A stretch of 64,000 nucleotides of DNA from Bradyrhizobium sp. CCBAU 53340 (lineage in GTDB: Bacteria; Pseudomonadota; Alphaproteobacteria; Rhizobiales; Xanthobacteraceae): NCBI RefSeq assembly GCF_015291645.1, contig NZ_CP030055.1:4898001-4962000 (forward strand), read 5' to 3'. This document shows, piece by piece, positions 45,324-54,223 of this stretch (position 1 is its first letter; the number at the start of each line of letters is the position of its first letter). A program made the translations under genes and the position numbers. The notes under the pieces are model-generated. The model had not been told where the DNA came from, did no database searches, and was given only the letters and a program-made list of their open reading frames with translations.

Positions 45324-46262
45324 ATGCGCTTTCATTCACCGGCCATCCACTACTTCCACGCCGTCCGCCGTACCGGCTCGATCCGGGCCGCGGCGCGGAC
45401 CCTGAACGTCGCCTCGTCCGCCGTCAGCCGTCAAATTCTCAAGCTTGAACAAGAGGTTGGGTCTCCGCTCTTTGAGCGAACGGCGCGCGGACTGACGCTG
45501 ACAACGGTTGGCGAGATGCTGGCTCGCCACGTCATGAACGTGCTCCAGGACCTCGATCGCTTTCGCTCCGACGTGGCATCCCTGTCCGGCGCCTGGCACG
45601 GCAATGTCAGCATCGCCTGCATCGAGTCACTCACGGAATCGGTGCTGCCGGATCTGATCGCCGCGCACCGCAGCCGGGCACGGCGCGTCAGCTTCACCAC
45701 CGAGGTGATGGGATCGTCGGACGTGCTCGAAGCCTTGAGGCGGGGTGAAGCCGATATCGGCATCGCCATCGCGCTCAGGCATCCACCCGATCTGCGGCAG
45801 GTCGCGCTGAAACGCTTTCGTCTCGGCGCGCTCGTTGCGCGCGAGCATCCGCTGGCGCGCCGCAAGACCGTCACGCTGGAGCAATGCCTCGCCTTCCCGG
45901 TCATTCATGCGCTGCCGGAGCTGTCGATCTACCATCTGCTGCAGCCATTGATCGCGCAGCTCTCCGAGACTCCGGAGCCGGCGATCCAGGCCAACTCGAT
46001 CGACTTGATGCGCGAGCTCGCCGCGCGCGGCGTCGGCATCGCCTTCCAGACCCAGCTTGGCATCAACAGGCTGTCACGCGACGCGCAGCTGGTATTCCTG
46101 CCGCTCGACAATGCCGGCAGCCCGGTATGGTCCGATCTCGGCATCTATGTCCGCGCCGAGCGCACCCTGCCCGCCTTCACCGACTCCTTCCTCCAGGAGC
46201 TCGTCCGCGAGCTCGGCGAGCGGGAGCGGCGAGAGAGTGCGGCGTATCCGCGCACCGCATGA
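45324..46262 (+). CDS. LysR-family transcriptional regulator
   Basis: A 312-residue regulator. The N-terminal winged helix is FHSPAIHYFHAVRRTGSIRA, AARTLNVASSAVSRQILKLE and QEVGSPLFERTARGLTLTTV. The remaining ~220 residues form the effector-binding domain. Similar LysR proteins usually regulate adjacent metabolic genes; here the neighbours are the excisionase-like gene (divergent) and an AraC regulator (same strand, 101 bp away). Effector unknown. Confidence 0.88.
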   Translation: MRFHSPAIHYFHAVRRTGSIRAAARTLNVASSAVSRQILKLEQEVGSPLFERTARGLTLTTVGEMLARHVMNVLQDLDRFRSDVASLSGAWHGNVSIACIESLTESVLPDLIAAHRSRARRVSFTTEVMGSSDVLEALRRGEADIGIAIALRHPPDLRQVALKRFRLGALVAREHPLARRKTVTLEQCLAFPVIHALPELSIYHLLQPLIAQLSETPEPAIQANSIDLMRELAARGVGIAFQTQLGINRLSRDAQLVFLPLDNAGSPVWSDLGIYVRAERTLPAFTDSFLQELVRELGERERRESAAYPRTA

Positions 46263-46363
46263 TCTGCTGAACTGGCAGTAGTTTACCGGAATATGGCCGA
46301 TCGTCCGGCGTTGATATCCGTTGGGGATTGAGCAGCTGCTATTTGCCCCCTGGGATTTCCGAC

Positions 46364-47344
46364 ATGCCGGTTCATCGGCTGACGCCATCGCGCGTCCTGC
46401 ACATCGAACGTTTCTCGGATTTCAGCGAGTTTCGCGCCAACGAGGTGCTGGGCCTCGGCACCTCTACGCCGCTTCGGCCGCGCGAATTCTCGCTGTCGCG
46501 CGCCATCCTGCCGCTGCAGAACGGGCTGTTCGTTCTGCAGCGTGCCTTTGCGCGGCGCTTCGAAGCAGAGATGGGGACGGAGAGCGGCATCGGTCTCGTT
46601 GTCCCGCTTGACTTCCACTCCATTGCCAATGGCCGCGAGGTCGACAGCTCAACGATCGGCATCGTCCGTGGCAAGGCCCCCGTCGAGTCGATCGAGCATC
46701 GTCCCAACACCTATCTCATGGTGCGCTTCAACTCGGACATGCGGCATCGCGGATGGGCCGACTTCGACACCGGCCTTGGCTATGTCCGTCCCCAGGACGA
46801 TCCGATGGCGCGCCTGTGCGCGGTCTTTTCGGAGATGTTCGCGCTGGCTTCGGCGTGCGATGATCCCCGGCAGTTTGAGGCACTCGACCGTCCGATCCAG
46901 GAAACGCTGCTCGCCGCCTTCGACGCGGTTTTGCTGCCGGCCGGCGCACACACCGCGCGTCCCGGTACATTCGACAAGCACCGCAAGCTGATCGCGCGGC
47001 TCGACGAAGTCGTCGAGCTGTTCGGCAACCAGCCGCTCTACAGCGAAGACCTTGCCGCCGCGCTCGGCGTGTCCGCGCGGACGCTCCAGACTGCGACGCA
47101 AGCCGTGCACGGCGTCAGCCTGCATCACTATCTGCGTCTCAAGCGGATGTGGGCCGTTCGCATCCAGCTCATGACGGGCGCCAGCGGATTGACCGTGAAG
47201 GCTGCCGCGCTCGGCAACGGCTTCTGGCACCTTGGCGACTTCGCGATCGGCTACAAGCGCGCCTTCGGCGAGACGCCGTCCGAGACGCTGATGCGCGGGC
47301 GGCGTCCGTCTCGTCTTGCGGTCGGCGCGCGCGCTCAGGCGTGA
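46364..47344 (+). CDS. AraC-family transcriptional regulator
   Basis: A 326-residue protein (start at the ATG at 46364). The C-terminal HTH pair is LAAALGVSARTLQTATQAVH and GVSLHHYLRLKRMWAVRIQL, then VKAAALGNGFWHLGDFAIGY and KRAFGETPSETLMRG. The ~200-residue N-terminal domain is of the AraC_binding_2-like kind. It is 101 bp downstream of the LysR gene, possibly cotranscribed. Its last 10 bases overlap the end of the convergent YqhA-like gene. Confidence 0.85.
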   Translation: MPVHRLTPSRVLHIERFSDFSEFRANEVLGLGTSTPLRPREFSLSRAILPLQNGLFVLQRAFARRFEAEMGTESGIGLVVPLDFHSIANGREVDSSTIGIVRGKAPVESIEHRPNTYLMVRFNSDMRHRGWADFDTGLGYVRPQDDPMARLCAVFSEMFALASACDDPRQFEALDRPIQETLLAAFDAVLLPAGAHTARPGTFDKHRKLIARLDEVVELFGNQPLYSEDLAAALGVSARTLQTATQAVHGVSLHHYLRLKRMWAVRIQLMTGASGLTVKAAALGNGFWHLGDFAIGYKRAFGETPSETLMRGRRPSRLAVGARAQA

Positions 47345-47907
47345 TCGTTCTGCCTGCGCGGCGCGTTGTCCGCGAGGCGATCGACCCAGGCGATGCCGAT
47401 CGCCGAGATGATGAAGGTCAGGTGGATCAGCACCTGCCACATCACGCCGGTCTCGGTGAAATTGCTGCGCGTGGTGCCGAGATTGCCGGCCTCGATGAAG
47501 GTCCTCAGCAGCGAGATCGAGGAGATGCCGACGATTGCCATCGCGAGCTTGATCTTGAGCACGCTGGCGTTGACGTGGCTGAGCCATTCCGGCTCGTCGG
47601 GATGGCCGCGCAGGTTGAGGCGCGAGACGAAGGTCTCGTAACCGCCGACGATCACCATCACGAGCAGGTTCGAGATCATGACGACGTCGATCAATCCGAG
47701 CACGACCAGCATGATCTGCTGCTCGCTGGCGTCGAACGAATGCGCGACCAGGTGCCAGAGCTCCTTCAAGAACAGCAGCACATAGACCGCCTGTGCGACG
47801 ATGAGGCCGACGTAAAGCGGCAATTGCAGCCAGCGCGAGCCGAAGATCAGCCGCGGAAACAGGCCGACCGGCGGGTTCGCCAAAGCTGCTTTGGGTTCAG
47901 ACGACAT
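47335..47907 (-). CDS. YqhA-family (UPF0114) inner-membrane protein
   Basis: A 190-residue membrane protein. It has RLIFGSRWLQLPLYVGLIVA, LFLKELWHLVAHSF, IMLVVLGLIDVVMISNLLVM, VIVGGYETFVSRL, AMAIVGISSISLLRTFIE and LIHLTFIISAIGIAWVDRL. This is the signature layout of the UPF0114/TIGR00645 group, with four spans. Function unknown. It lies 29 bp downstream of the TerC gene on the same strand, so it is the last gene of that operon, and it is convergent with the AraC gene (10-bp overlap). Confidence 0.85.
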   Translation of the reverse strand: MSSEPKAALANPPVGLFPRLIFGSRWLQLPLYVGLIVAQAVYVLLFLKELWHLVAHSFDASEQQIMLVVLGLIDVVMISNLLVMVIVGGYETFVSRLNLRGHPDEPEWLSHVNASVLKIKLAMAIVGISSISLLRTFIEAGNLGTTRSNFTETGVMWQVLIHLTFIISAIGIAWVDRLADNAPRRQNDHA

Positions 47908-47936
47908 CGATCACTCCGGGAAGACGAAGGCGGGAC

Positions 47937-48575
47937 TTAGAGGCTTGCAATGACGGGCGCGAGCTCGAGCGAGCCGCGATAGATCATCTCAAACGCGACA
48001 TAGACGATGATGGCGAGGCCGACATAGGCGATCCATCGCTGCTTCTGGAGCACGCGGCCGAGCAGGTCGGCGGCGACACCCATCAGCGCGACCGACAGCA
48101 ACAGACCGAACGCCAGGATGTAAGGATGCTCGCGCGCGGCGCCCGCGACCGCGAGCACGTTGTCGAGCGACATCGAGACGTCGGCTGCGACGATCTGCAT
48201 CGCGGCCTGGCCGAACGTCTTGCGCGGCGCCGGCGCAGCACGTCCGCCGCCACCATGGCTGAACGCGAGCTCGCCGGCATGGGAGGCCTGCTCCCGCAGC
48301 TCGCGCCACATCTTCCAGCACACCCACAGCAGCAGCACGCCGCCGGCGAGCAGCAGGCCGATCACCTGCAGGAGCTGGGTCGCGACGCCGGCAAACGCGA
48401 TGCGCAAGCCTGTGGCCGCAATGATGCCGACGACGATGGCGCGGCGGCGTTGCCCGGCCGGCAGGCCCGCCGCGGCGAGGCCGATGACGACGGCGTTGTC
48501 GCCGGCAAGCACGAGGTCGATCAGAACAACCTGTAGCAGCGCGGTCAGCGCCTCGGCCGTGACGAGTTCAGTCAT
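47937..48575 (-). CDS. TerC/YjbE-family integral membrane protein
   Basis: A 212-residue TerC-family protein with seven or so spans. The two inverted-repeat acidic motifs are IDLVLAGDNAVVIGLA and AADVSMSLDNVLAVAGA, which in relatives bind or transport metal (Mn2+ efflux, membrane metal loading of exported enzymes). A histidine/glycine linker (SHAGELAFSHGGGG) joins the halves. The start overlaps the stop of the upstream membrane protein (ATGA). Whether it confers tellurite resistance or exports manganese cannot be said from sequence. Confidence 0.88.
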   Translation of the reverse strand: MTELVTAEALTALLQVVLIDLVLAGDNAVVIGLAAAGLPAGQRRRAIVVGIIAATGLRIAFAGVATQLLQVIGLLLAGGVLLLWVCWKMWRELREQASHAGELAFSHGGGGRAAPAPRKTFGQAAMQIVAADVSMSLDNVLAVAGAAREHPYILAFGLLLSVALMGVAADLLGRVLQKQRWIAYVGLAIIVYVAFEMIYRGSLELAPVIASL

Positions 48576-48940
48576 GTCTCATCATTTTTCGAAGCGGACG
48601 GATCCAGCCAGTGCGGCTTGCGGCGCTCGATCCAGTCGAAGACTTTTGAACGCGACGCACGTAGCGCCGGCATGTCCTCGGCGAGCAGCGCGAGGCCGAG
48701 CGGCAGCATCCAGATGCCGAGCACCGGCAGGAAGGACAGCACGCCGCCGACGACGAGCAACGCGCCCGAAGGAATCCGGACCCAGCGGCTCGACGGTTGC
48801 AGCAGATAGTCGACGGTGCCGGCAAGTCGCGGCGGCAGCCGCTGGACGAGCGCGTCGAGGCGCGGGTCGCCGCCAGCCGGCTGGCCGGCGGTATCGCTGG
48901 ATCTCGTCGTCTGCTCGTCCGAGGTTGCACTCATGATCAT
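48572..48940 (-). CDS. Small membrane protein of the TerB-TerC operon
   Basis: A 122-residue protein: a disordered acidic N-terminus, LDALVQRLPPRLAGTVDYLL, a hydrophobic hairpin (RIPSGALLVVGGVLSFLPVL, GIWMLPLGLALLAEDMPALR) and a basic C-tail (RSKVFDWIERRKPHWLDP). The GIWMLPLGLAL-type segment recalls the PGPGW group of putative transmembrane proteins. Overlaps the TerB-like stop and the TerC start by four bases each, so it is translationally coupled on both sides. Function unknown. Confidence 0.7.
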   Translation of the reverse strand: MIMSATSDEQTTRSSDTAGQPAGGDPRLDALVQRLPPRLAGTVDYLLQPSSRWVRIPSGALLVVGGVLSFLPVLGIWMLPLGLALLAEDMPALRASRSKVFDWIERRKPHWLDPSASKNDET

Positions 48941-49398
48941 TCCCTTGAAGCCACGCTGACCGCGACCGCCTCGACCGGCTTTGCCCGCGGCAGCACCAGC
49001 GTCAGCAGGCGCAACAGCTTGATCGCCTGCACTTCGTGCGGATGCACGTCCTCGTCCGCCGCCGCGACGCGCTCCGACAGCTCGATGAGATGGGACGACA
49101 GCGGCAGGTCGGAGACGGGCCGCAGCGTATCGATCACAACATTGGCGAAATCAGGCTCCTCGAGCCGCTCGGCTAGCTCGTCGAACATCGCAAACAGGCG
49201 GTCGTCGCCGATGTGCGGCGCCAGTCCGCGCTCCCTGATGAAGCGGATCACCTCGTCGCGCTCGACCGGCGAGACGCGCCGATCGGCCACGGCGACGAGC
49301 GCGCCTGATATCACCAGCGCAGCGGCAGCCTGCTCGTTGAAGCTGCGCGGCTCGGTGATCTCGATCTCGGTGGGGGTGGAAGTATTGGCGTCAGTCAT
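48937..49398 (-). CDS. TerB-like protein (tellurite resistance/stress family)
   Basis: A 153-residue soluble protein. The TerB-type helical domain runs from EQAAAALVISGALVAVADRR to VHPHEVQAIKLLRLLTLVLP, with acidic positions (VSPVERDEVIRFIRERGL, AADEDVHPHE) typical of the metal-binding TerB/DjlA-N fold. GAGGAGCGACG before the ATG at 49398 fixes the start. First gene of TerB-membrane protein-TerC-YqhA, all closely overlapped on the minus strand. Confidence 0.82.
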   Translation of the reverse strand: MTDANTSTPTEIEITEPRSFNEQAAAALVISGALVAVADRRVSPVERDEVIRFIRERGLAPHIGDDRLFAMFDELAERLEEPDFANVVIDTLRPVSDLPLSSHLIELSERVAAADEDVHPHEVQAIKLLRLLTLVLPRAKPVEAVAVSVASRE

Positions 49399-49766
49399 CG
49401 TCGCTCCTCGATCTTGCGAATTGGCCGCACGGAGCTGCGATGGGGACGATTGGGTCGGAGGGAACTTGAGAAGGCCCGACAATCGGCCGATCCATCGCAT
49501 TCGCGCGGGACAGGTGATCCGACATCACGAGGTTTAGCCGACATGGTCGGCGTCCTCGCCAGAGGGGCCCGGATTCTTGTTCTCCCCAGAGATAAAGCCG
49601 GGCGGGACGGAATCAAGGCGACAAAGCTGCGACCAGCGGCCGCATCGGGGTTCCGCGAGGACAATTTGGTCAAGCATTTTGCGCGTGTCCCGCATCGCTC
49701 GCAATGCCGATGGACGGAGGATACAACGCGTATCGAGAGCATCGGAGATGACTGCTTCCAGCCGCG
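49399..49766. other. 368-bp region without a gene
   Basis: Lies between the divergent TerB-like gene and the MocR gene. No frame has a start signal or recognisable content. It must hold the two promoters; no clear -35/-10 pair or palindrome stands out. Confidence 0.55.
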
Positions 49767-51221
49767 ATGGATGATCAGATGAACGCCAATTCCGGCCCGA
49801 TGGGCGCACGCCAGATTTACGAGGCGCTGCGCGACCAGATCCTGTCGCTGGTCTACGGCACCGACGGCGTGTTGCCGTCGTCGCGGGCGCTGGCCGGCGA
49901 GATGGGCGTGGCGCGCTCGACCGTCACGGTTGCCTATGAGCAGCTCGCCGCCGAGGGCTTTATCGAGACGCGACATGGCGCCCGGCCGCGCGTGGCGCGT
50001 GCGGTGGTTGAGCGCGGACGCGCGCGCGCGACATCACGTCCATCAACGCGCAAGGCGCAGCTGTCGGCTTTCGGCGCGCGGCTGCGTCAGGATGGGCCGC
50101 AATGGACCGTGCCGCCGCGCGGGCTCGTCGCGAACTTCCGTTATGGCGAGCTGTCGCCCTCGGACTTCCCGGTGCTGGCCTGGAAGAAGGCCGTGACGTC
50201 AGCGATGACGCGCAAGCCCGAGCGGCTTGCGTATGACGATCCCTGCGGATCGATGCGGCTGCGGACCGCGCTGCAGGCCTATCTGTGGCGATCGCGCAGC
50301 ATACGCTGCGACGTCGACCAGATCGTCGTCGTCAACGGCTCGCAGCAGGGTCTCGATATCTGCGCGCGCCTCCTGCTCGATGCCGGCGACCGCTTCGTGA
50401 TGGAGGACCCGGGCTACCAGATGGCACGGCACACTTTTGCGGCGACGGGCGCCGCCGCGGTGCCTGTCGCGGTCGATGCGGAAGGCCTTCAGACCGAGCG
50501 GCTCGACGGCATCGCCGCCCGCCTCGCCTATGTGACGCCGTCGCATCAATATCCGCTCGGCGGCGTCATGCCGATCGGACGCCGGCATCAATTGCTGGCG
50601 TGGGCAAGAAAGCACGATGCCTATGTGATCGAGGACGACTACGACAGCGAATATCGCTACGACACCAAGCCGATCCCGCCGCTGCATGCGCTGGAGGGCC
50701 GCGACCATGTGATCTATCTCGGCACCGTCTCCAAGACGCTCTCCCCGACCTTGCGGATCGGCTATCTCGTGGTGCCGCAGGGATTGCGATCGCTGTTCAG
50801 TGCCGCCAAGCAGATCATGGACCGGCACACGCCGCTGATCGAGCAGGAGGCGCTTGCCGCAATGCTGGAGAGCGGCGCTTATGACCGCCATGTCAGACGG
50901 GCGCGCCGGCGCAACGCCGAACGCCGCCAGGCGCTGATCGACGCCCTTCGCCGTCGTTTCGGCGACCGTATCAGGATCGAAGGCGCCGCCGCCGGCCTGC
51001 ACATCGTGACGTGGTTCGACGATCTGCCGCTCAAGCACGAGGATGCGTTGATAAGGGCGGCCCGCGAAAAGGGCGTCGGTATCTACCCGGTGTCCGCCCT
51101 GTTCGCCGGCCCCCGGCGGCGGAAGGCGGTCGGCCTCGTCATGGGCTATTCGGTGCTGGAGGTTACTCAGATCGAGCGGGGCTGCAAGCTGCTGGCGCAG
51201 GCCGTCGCTGAACTGGACTGA
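49767..51221 (+). CDS. MocR/PdxR-type GntR regulator with aminotransferase domain
   Basis: A 484-residue chimeric regulator. The N-terminal GntR winged helix is ARQIYEALRDQILSLVYGTD, GVLPSSRALAGEMGVARSTV, TVAYEQLAAEGFIETRHGAR. A linker leads to a fold-type I aminotransferase domain: VVNGSQQGLDICARLLLDAG, VTPSHQYPLGGVMP, IEDDYDSEYRYD and the PLP-binding lysine in LGTVSKTLSPTLRIGYL near residue 322. PLP-aldimine chemistry of MocR proteins senses pyridoxal phosphate or amines. Immediately downstream, in the same direction, is paiB, preceded by a palindrome. Confidence 0.92.
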   Translation: MDDQMNANSGPMGARQIYEALRDQILSLVYGTDGVLPSSRALAGEMGVARSTVTVAYEQLAAEGFIETRHGARPRVARAVVERGRARATSRPSTRKAQLSAFGARLRQDGPQWTVPPRGLVANFRYGELSPSDFPVLAWKKAVTSAMTRKPERLAYDDPCGSMRLRTALQAYLWRSRSIRCDVDQIVVVNGSQQGLDICARLLLDAGDRFVMEDPGYQMARHTFAATGAAAVPVAVDAEGLQTERLDGIAARLAYVTPSHQYPLGGVMPIGRRHQLLAWARKHDAYVIEDDYDSEYRYDTKPIPPLHALEGRDHVIYLGTVSKTLSPTLRIGYLVVPQGLRSLFSAAKQIMDRHTPLIEQEALAAMLESGAYDRHVRRARRRNAERRQALIDALRRRFGDRIRIEGAAAGLHIVTWFDDLPLKHEDALIRAAREKGVGIYPVSALFAGPRRRKAVGLVMGYSVLEVTQIERGCKLLAQAVAELD

Positions 51222-51230
51222 AGAAATCGT

Positions 51231-51250
51231 TACAAACTGGCAGTTTTGTA
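51231..51250 (+). promoter_or_regulatory. Candidate operator palindrome before paiB
   Basis: TACAAACTG-G-CAGTTTTGTA is a near-perfect inverted repeat (one unpaired T) at 51231-51250. It lies 10 bp after the MocR stop and 45 bp before the paiB ATG. The position is right for a regulator of paiB, most simply the MocR protein itself. Confidence 0.45.
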
Positions 51251-51295
51251 CAGGCCAGATTCCGGCTATCTCCTCAACCAGAACGGAGACACGCC

Positions 51296-51925
51296 ATGTA
51301 TATTCCGCCGGCCTTCCGGGACGACGACATCGAGAGCATTCGGGCGACCATTCGCGCCGCCCGGCTTGCCAGCCTCGTCACGGCCACCGCCGCAGGCCCG
51401 GTCGCCACGCCCTTGCCCCTCTTCCTCGACGAGAGCGAAGGCGAGCATGGCGTATTGTATGGACACGTCGCAAAAGCCAATCCGCAATGGCAGCTGCCGC
51501 CGATCGGCGATGCGCTGGCAATCTTCAGCGGGCCCGATGCCTATGTGACGCCATCCTGGTACGCAACCAAGCAGGAAACCGGAAAGGTCGTGCCGACCTG
51601 GAACTACGTCGCGGTGCATGCCTATGGCCCCGTCGAATTCTTCCAGGAGCCGGAGCGCCTGCTCGACGTCGTGACGCGGCTCACCAACAGGCACGAGGGC
51701 ACGCGTGCAAAGCCCTGGGCCGTCAGTGATGCCCCCGCTGACTTCATCGCCACGCAACTGCGCGGGATCGTCGGCGTGCGCATCCCCGTGGTGCGGTTCG
51801 AAGGCAAGCGCAAGATGAGCCAGAACCGGCCCGAGGCCGACCGCATCGGCGTTGCGCAAGGCCTTGCGGCAAGCGACAGCGCCGGCGATCGCGAGGTCGC
51901 GCCGCTGATCCCGCTGCCGGCCTGA
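51296..51925 (+). CDS. paiB: PaiB-type FMN-binding protein
   Basis: A 209-residue PaiB-family protein: MYIPPAFRDDDIESIRATIR, LASLVTATAAGPVATPLPLF, GHVAKANPQWQ and SPSWYATKQETGKVVPTWNY-like core (PSWYATKQETGKVVPTWNYV) and IVGVRIPVVRFEGKRKMSQN. The split-barrel FMN fold and the KxSQN end motif are diagnostic. PaiB was first described as a negative regulator of sporulation and protease genes in Bacillus; a role in FMN or polyamine-linked redox chemistry is more general. Same-strand partner of the MocR regulator. Confidence 0.9.
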   Translation: MYIPPAFRDDDIESIRATIRAARLASLVTATAAGPVATPLPLFLDESEGEHGVLYGHVAKANPQWQLPPIGDALAIFSGPDAYVTPSWYATKQETGKVVPTWNYVAVHAYGPVEFFQEPERLLDVVTRLTNRHEGTRAKPWAVSDAPADFIATQLRGIVGVRIPVVRFEGKRKMSQNRPEADRIGVAQGLAASDSAGDREVAPLIPLPA

Positions 51926-51944
51926 GGGCGCCGGCGCGGCCACA

Positions 51945-53177
51945 TCAATTGGCGCCCTGCTCGCGCTGCCGGTGGGCATATTCCGCGCCCCATCCGAGCC
52001 CCAGCGTCATCGAGATCAGCGAGCCGAGCAGGACGCCGAACTTCGCTGCATCCAGCAATCCGCCATCGGCGAACGCGAGCATGGCGATGAAGATCGACAT
52101 GGTGAAGCCGATGCCGGCCAATAGCCCGATCAGGCAAACGCCGGACCATGTCACGCCCGGCGCCAGCCGGCATCCCGCTCGCACCGCAAGCCAGGTCGCA
52201 CCGATCACACCGACCGGCTTCCCAGCACACAGCGCAAGCGCGACGCCGAGCGTCACGAGCTGGGTGCCACCTGACAGCTCGATGCCTTTGAAGCTGACGC
52301 CTGCATTCGCCAGCGCGAAGACCGGCATGATCGCGTAAGCGACCCAGGGATGCAGCGCCGTCGCCACACGGACGACAGGCGGGGCGATCTCCGAACTGGA
52401 CGACCGCACCGGCGTCATCAGGCCAAGCACGACTCCCGCGAGTGTCGGGTGAACGCCGGCCATGAGGAAGCCCGCCCAGACGATGAACGCCGGCACGACA
52501 TAGGCATAGCCGGAGCCAAGACCGATCAGCTGGAAGCCGAGCGCTATGACCACGCCGAGCGCTGCGACCGCAAAGCCGGCCGGATCGAGCCCGCTGCTGT
52601 AGAACAGCGCGATGATGAGGACCGCGATGATGTCGTCGATGATCGCCAGCGCGAGCAGAAACACCCTGATGTTGGCGGGGACGGATCGTCCCAGCAGCGC
52701 GAGCACGCCGACCGCAAAAGCAATGTCCGTCGCGGTCGGGATCGCCCAGCCCTGGCTGCGCTCCGTGACGCCGTTGAAGCTCAAATAGATCAATGCGGGG
52801 ACCACGACGCCCCCGACGGCGGCCAGCACCGGCAGAATGGCCTGGTCGAATTCGCTCAGCGCTCCCTCGTGGATTTCGCGGCGGATCTCCATGCCGACGA
52901 CGAGAAAGAACACCGTCATCAGCGCGTCGTTGATCCAGAAATGCAGCGATCGATCAAAGGCGAACGCACCGAGCCGGAGCGGAACCTGCAGATGCCAGAT
53001 GTCATGATACGCATGAGCAAATGGCGAGTTGGCCCACAGCAATGCAGCCGCCGCGGCCGTGAGCAGCACGATGCCGCTGATGGCCTCGACATGCAGGAAC
53101 TGTTGGAGCGTCGCGAGCGCTCGTTCGACGAGAAGTTGGGGCTTGGAAAGGTCTCTGCCGGGCAGCTGATCGTTCAT
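51945..53177 (-). CDS. nhaA: Na+/H+ antiporter NhaA
   Basis: A 410-residue antiporter with twelve spans. It has [39 protein letters not shown] and [20 protein letters not shown], the paired aspartates in the last being the ion-binding site. [15 protein letters not shown] is a conserved late segment. The ATG at 53177 ([14 protein letters not shown]) is where homology begins; the frame upstream to 53396 is open but has no support and would overlap the divergent gene. Lies between paiB (convergent) and the amidotransferase (divergent). Confidence 0.94.
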   Translation of the reverse strand: MNDQLPGRDLSKPQLLVERALATLQQFLHVEAISGIVLLTAAAAALLWANSPFAHAYHDIWHLQVPLRLGAFAFDRSLHFWINDALMTVFFLVVGMEIRREIHEGALSEFDQAILPVLAAVGGVVVPALIYLSFNGVTERSQGWAIPTATDIAFAVGVLALLGRSVPANIRVFLLALAIIDDIIAVLIIALFYSSGLDPAGFAVAALGVVIALGFQLIGLGSGYAYVVPAFIVWAGFLMAGVHPTLAGVVLGLMTPVRSSSSEIAPPVVRVATALHPWVAYAIMPVFALANAGVSFKGIELSGGTQLVTLGVALALCAGKPVGVIGATWLAVRAGCRLAPGVTWSGVCLIGLLAGIGFTMSIFIAMLAFADGGLLDAAKFGVLLGSLISMTLGLGWGAEYAHRQREQGAN

Positions 53178-53377
53178 GGGCGCACACGCATCCTGCGTGG
53201 CGGCCCGACCATCGCTTGCCCTGTCGCTGCCACGTGCAGCGAGCACCCGGGGTCGTTCTACACGGCGAGGCGCGCAACGCAAGCCGCTGCCCCCGCACCG
53301 TTTGACGCAGAGGGAACCTGGAGCGATGCGACTCGTTGGTGCACCTCGACCTGTCCACCGCCTGATGAGGAACCCGC

Positions 53378-54205
53378 ATGTGCCGCTGGATTGCATATCG
53401 GGGCGAGACGACCTCGTTCGAACCCTACGTCACCGAGCCGGAGCATTCGCTGATTGCACAGAGCATCCGCTCGCTGCAATCGACGGCGGGATCGAATGGC
53501 GACGGCTTTGGTCTTGGCTGGTACGGCGAGCATCCGGAGCCCGGCCTCTATCGCGAGACGCGGCCGGCCTGGTCGGATGAGAATCTGCGCTATCTCTGCC
53601 GCCATCTGCGCTCGCACCTGTTCTTTGCCCATGTGCGCGCGGCGACCGGCACCGCGGTGACACGGCAGAACTGCCATCCTTTTGCCTGTGGCCAGTGGAT
53701 GTTCATGCACAACGGTTTTGTCGGCAGCTGGAACCGGCTGCGCCGCAAGGTCGAGGCGCTGATCCCGGATGCCTATTATCCGTCGCGCCTGGGCACGACC
53801 GACTCGGAAGCCGTGTTCCTCGCCATGATGGGCGCCGGTCTCGATCGCGATCCGCTCGGCGCAACGCGAAGCGTGCTGCAATCGCTCGTCGGCCTCGTCA
53901 ACGAAGGCGAGCTGCGCGAGCGGCTGCGCTTCACCAGTGCGATTGCGAACGGGCGGGATCTCTACGCATTTCGCATCGCCGTCAACGACGCCGCCAACAC
54001 GCTCTATTTCCGCGAGGACGGCGACCAGGTCATCGTCGTGTCCGAGCCGTTCGACAAGGAAACGGACTGGACGGAAGTGCCCCCGAACCACGCCCTGATC
54101 GCACGCGCATCCGAAAGTGCGAAAATTGTTCCGTTCGATCTTGCCATTTCCACAGGGTCCGACGCGGAACCGGCCCCTGTCCGACGGATTATTGCCCGCA
54201 GGTAA
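53378..54205 (+). CDS. Class II glutamine amidotransferase (EgtC/YafJ-like)
   Basis: A 275-residue Ntn-hydrolase. The catalytic cysteine is Cys2 ([14 protein letters not shown]), exposed after Met removal. [54 protein letters not shown] and [18 protein letters not shown] are the other conserved blocks of the glutaminase fold. It is a stand-alone glutaminase-like domain with no synthetase attached. EgtC in ergothioneine synthesis is of this type and removes a gamma-glutamyl group. The YbdK-like ligase follows after 18 bp on the same strand. Confidence 0.88.
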   Translation: MCRWIAYRGETTSFEPYVTEPEHSLIAQSIRSLQSTAGSNGDGFGLGWYGEHPEPGLYRETRPAWSDENLRYLCRHLRSHLFFAHVRAATGTAVTRQNCHPFACGQWMFMHNGFVGSWNRLRRKVEALIPDAYYPSRLGTTDSEAVFLAMMGAGLDRDPLGATRSVLQSLVGLVNEGELRERLRFTSAIANGRDLYAFRIAVNDAANTLYFREDGDQVIVVSEPFDKETDWTEVPPNHALIARASESAKIVPFDLAISTGSDAEPAPVRRIIARR

Positions 54206-54223
54206 TGGCCGCCGGGTGGCTCG

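Noticed and set aside
46270..51244. Shared 10-mer AACTGGCAGT before the AraC gene (46270) and in the paiB palindrome (51235)
   Set aside because: One 10-base match in 64 kb is expected by chance, and the surrounding palindrome is not conserved at the first site.
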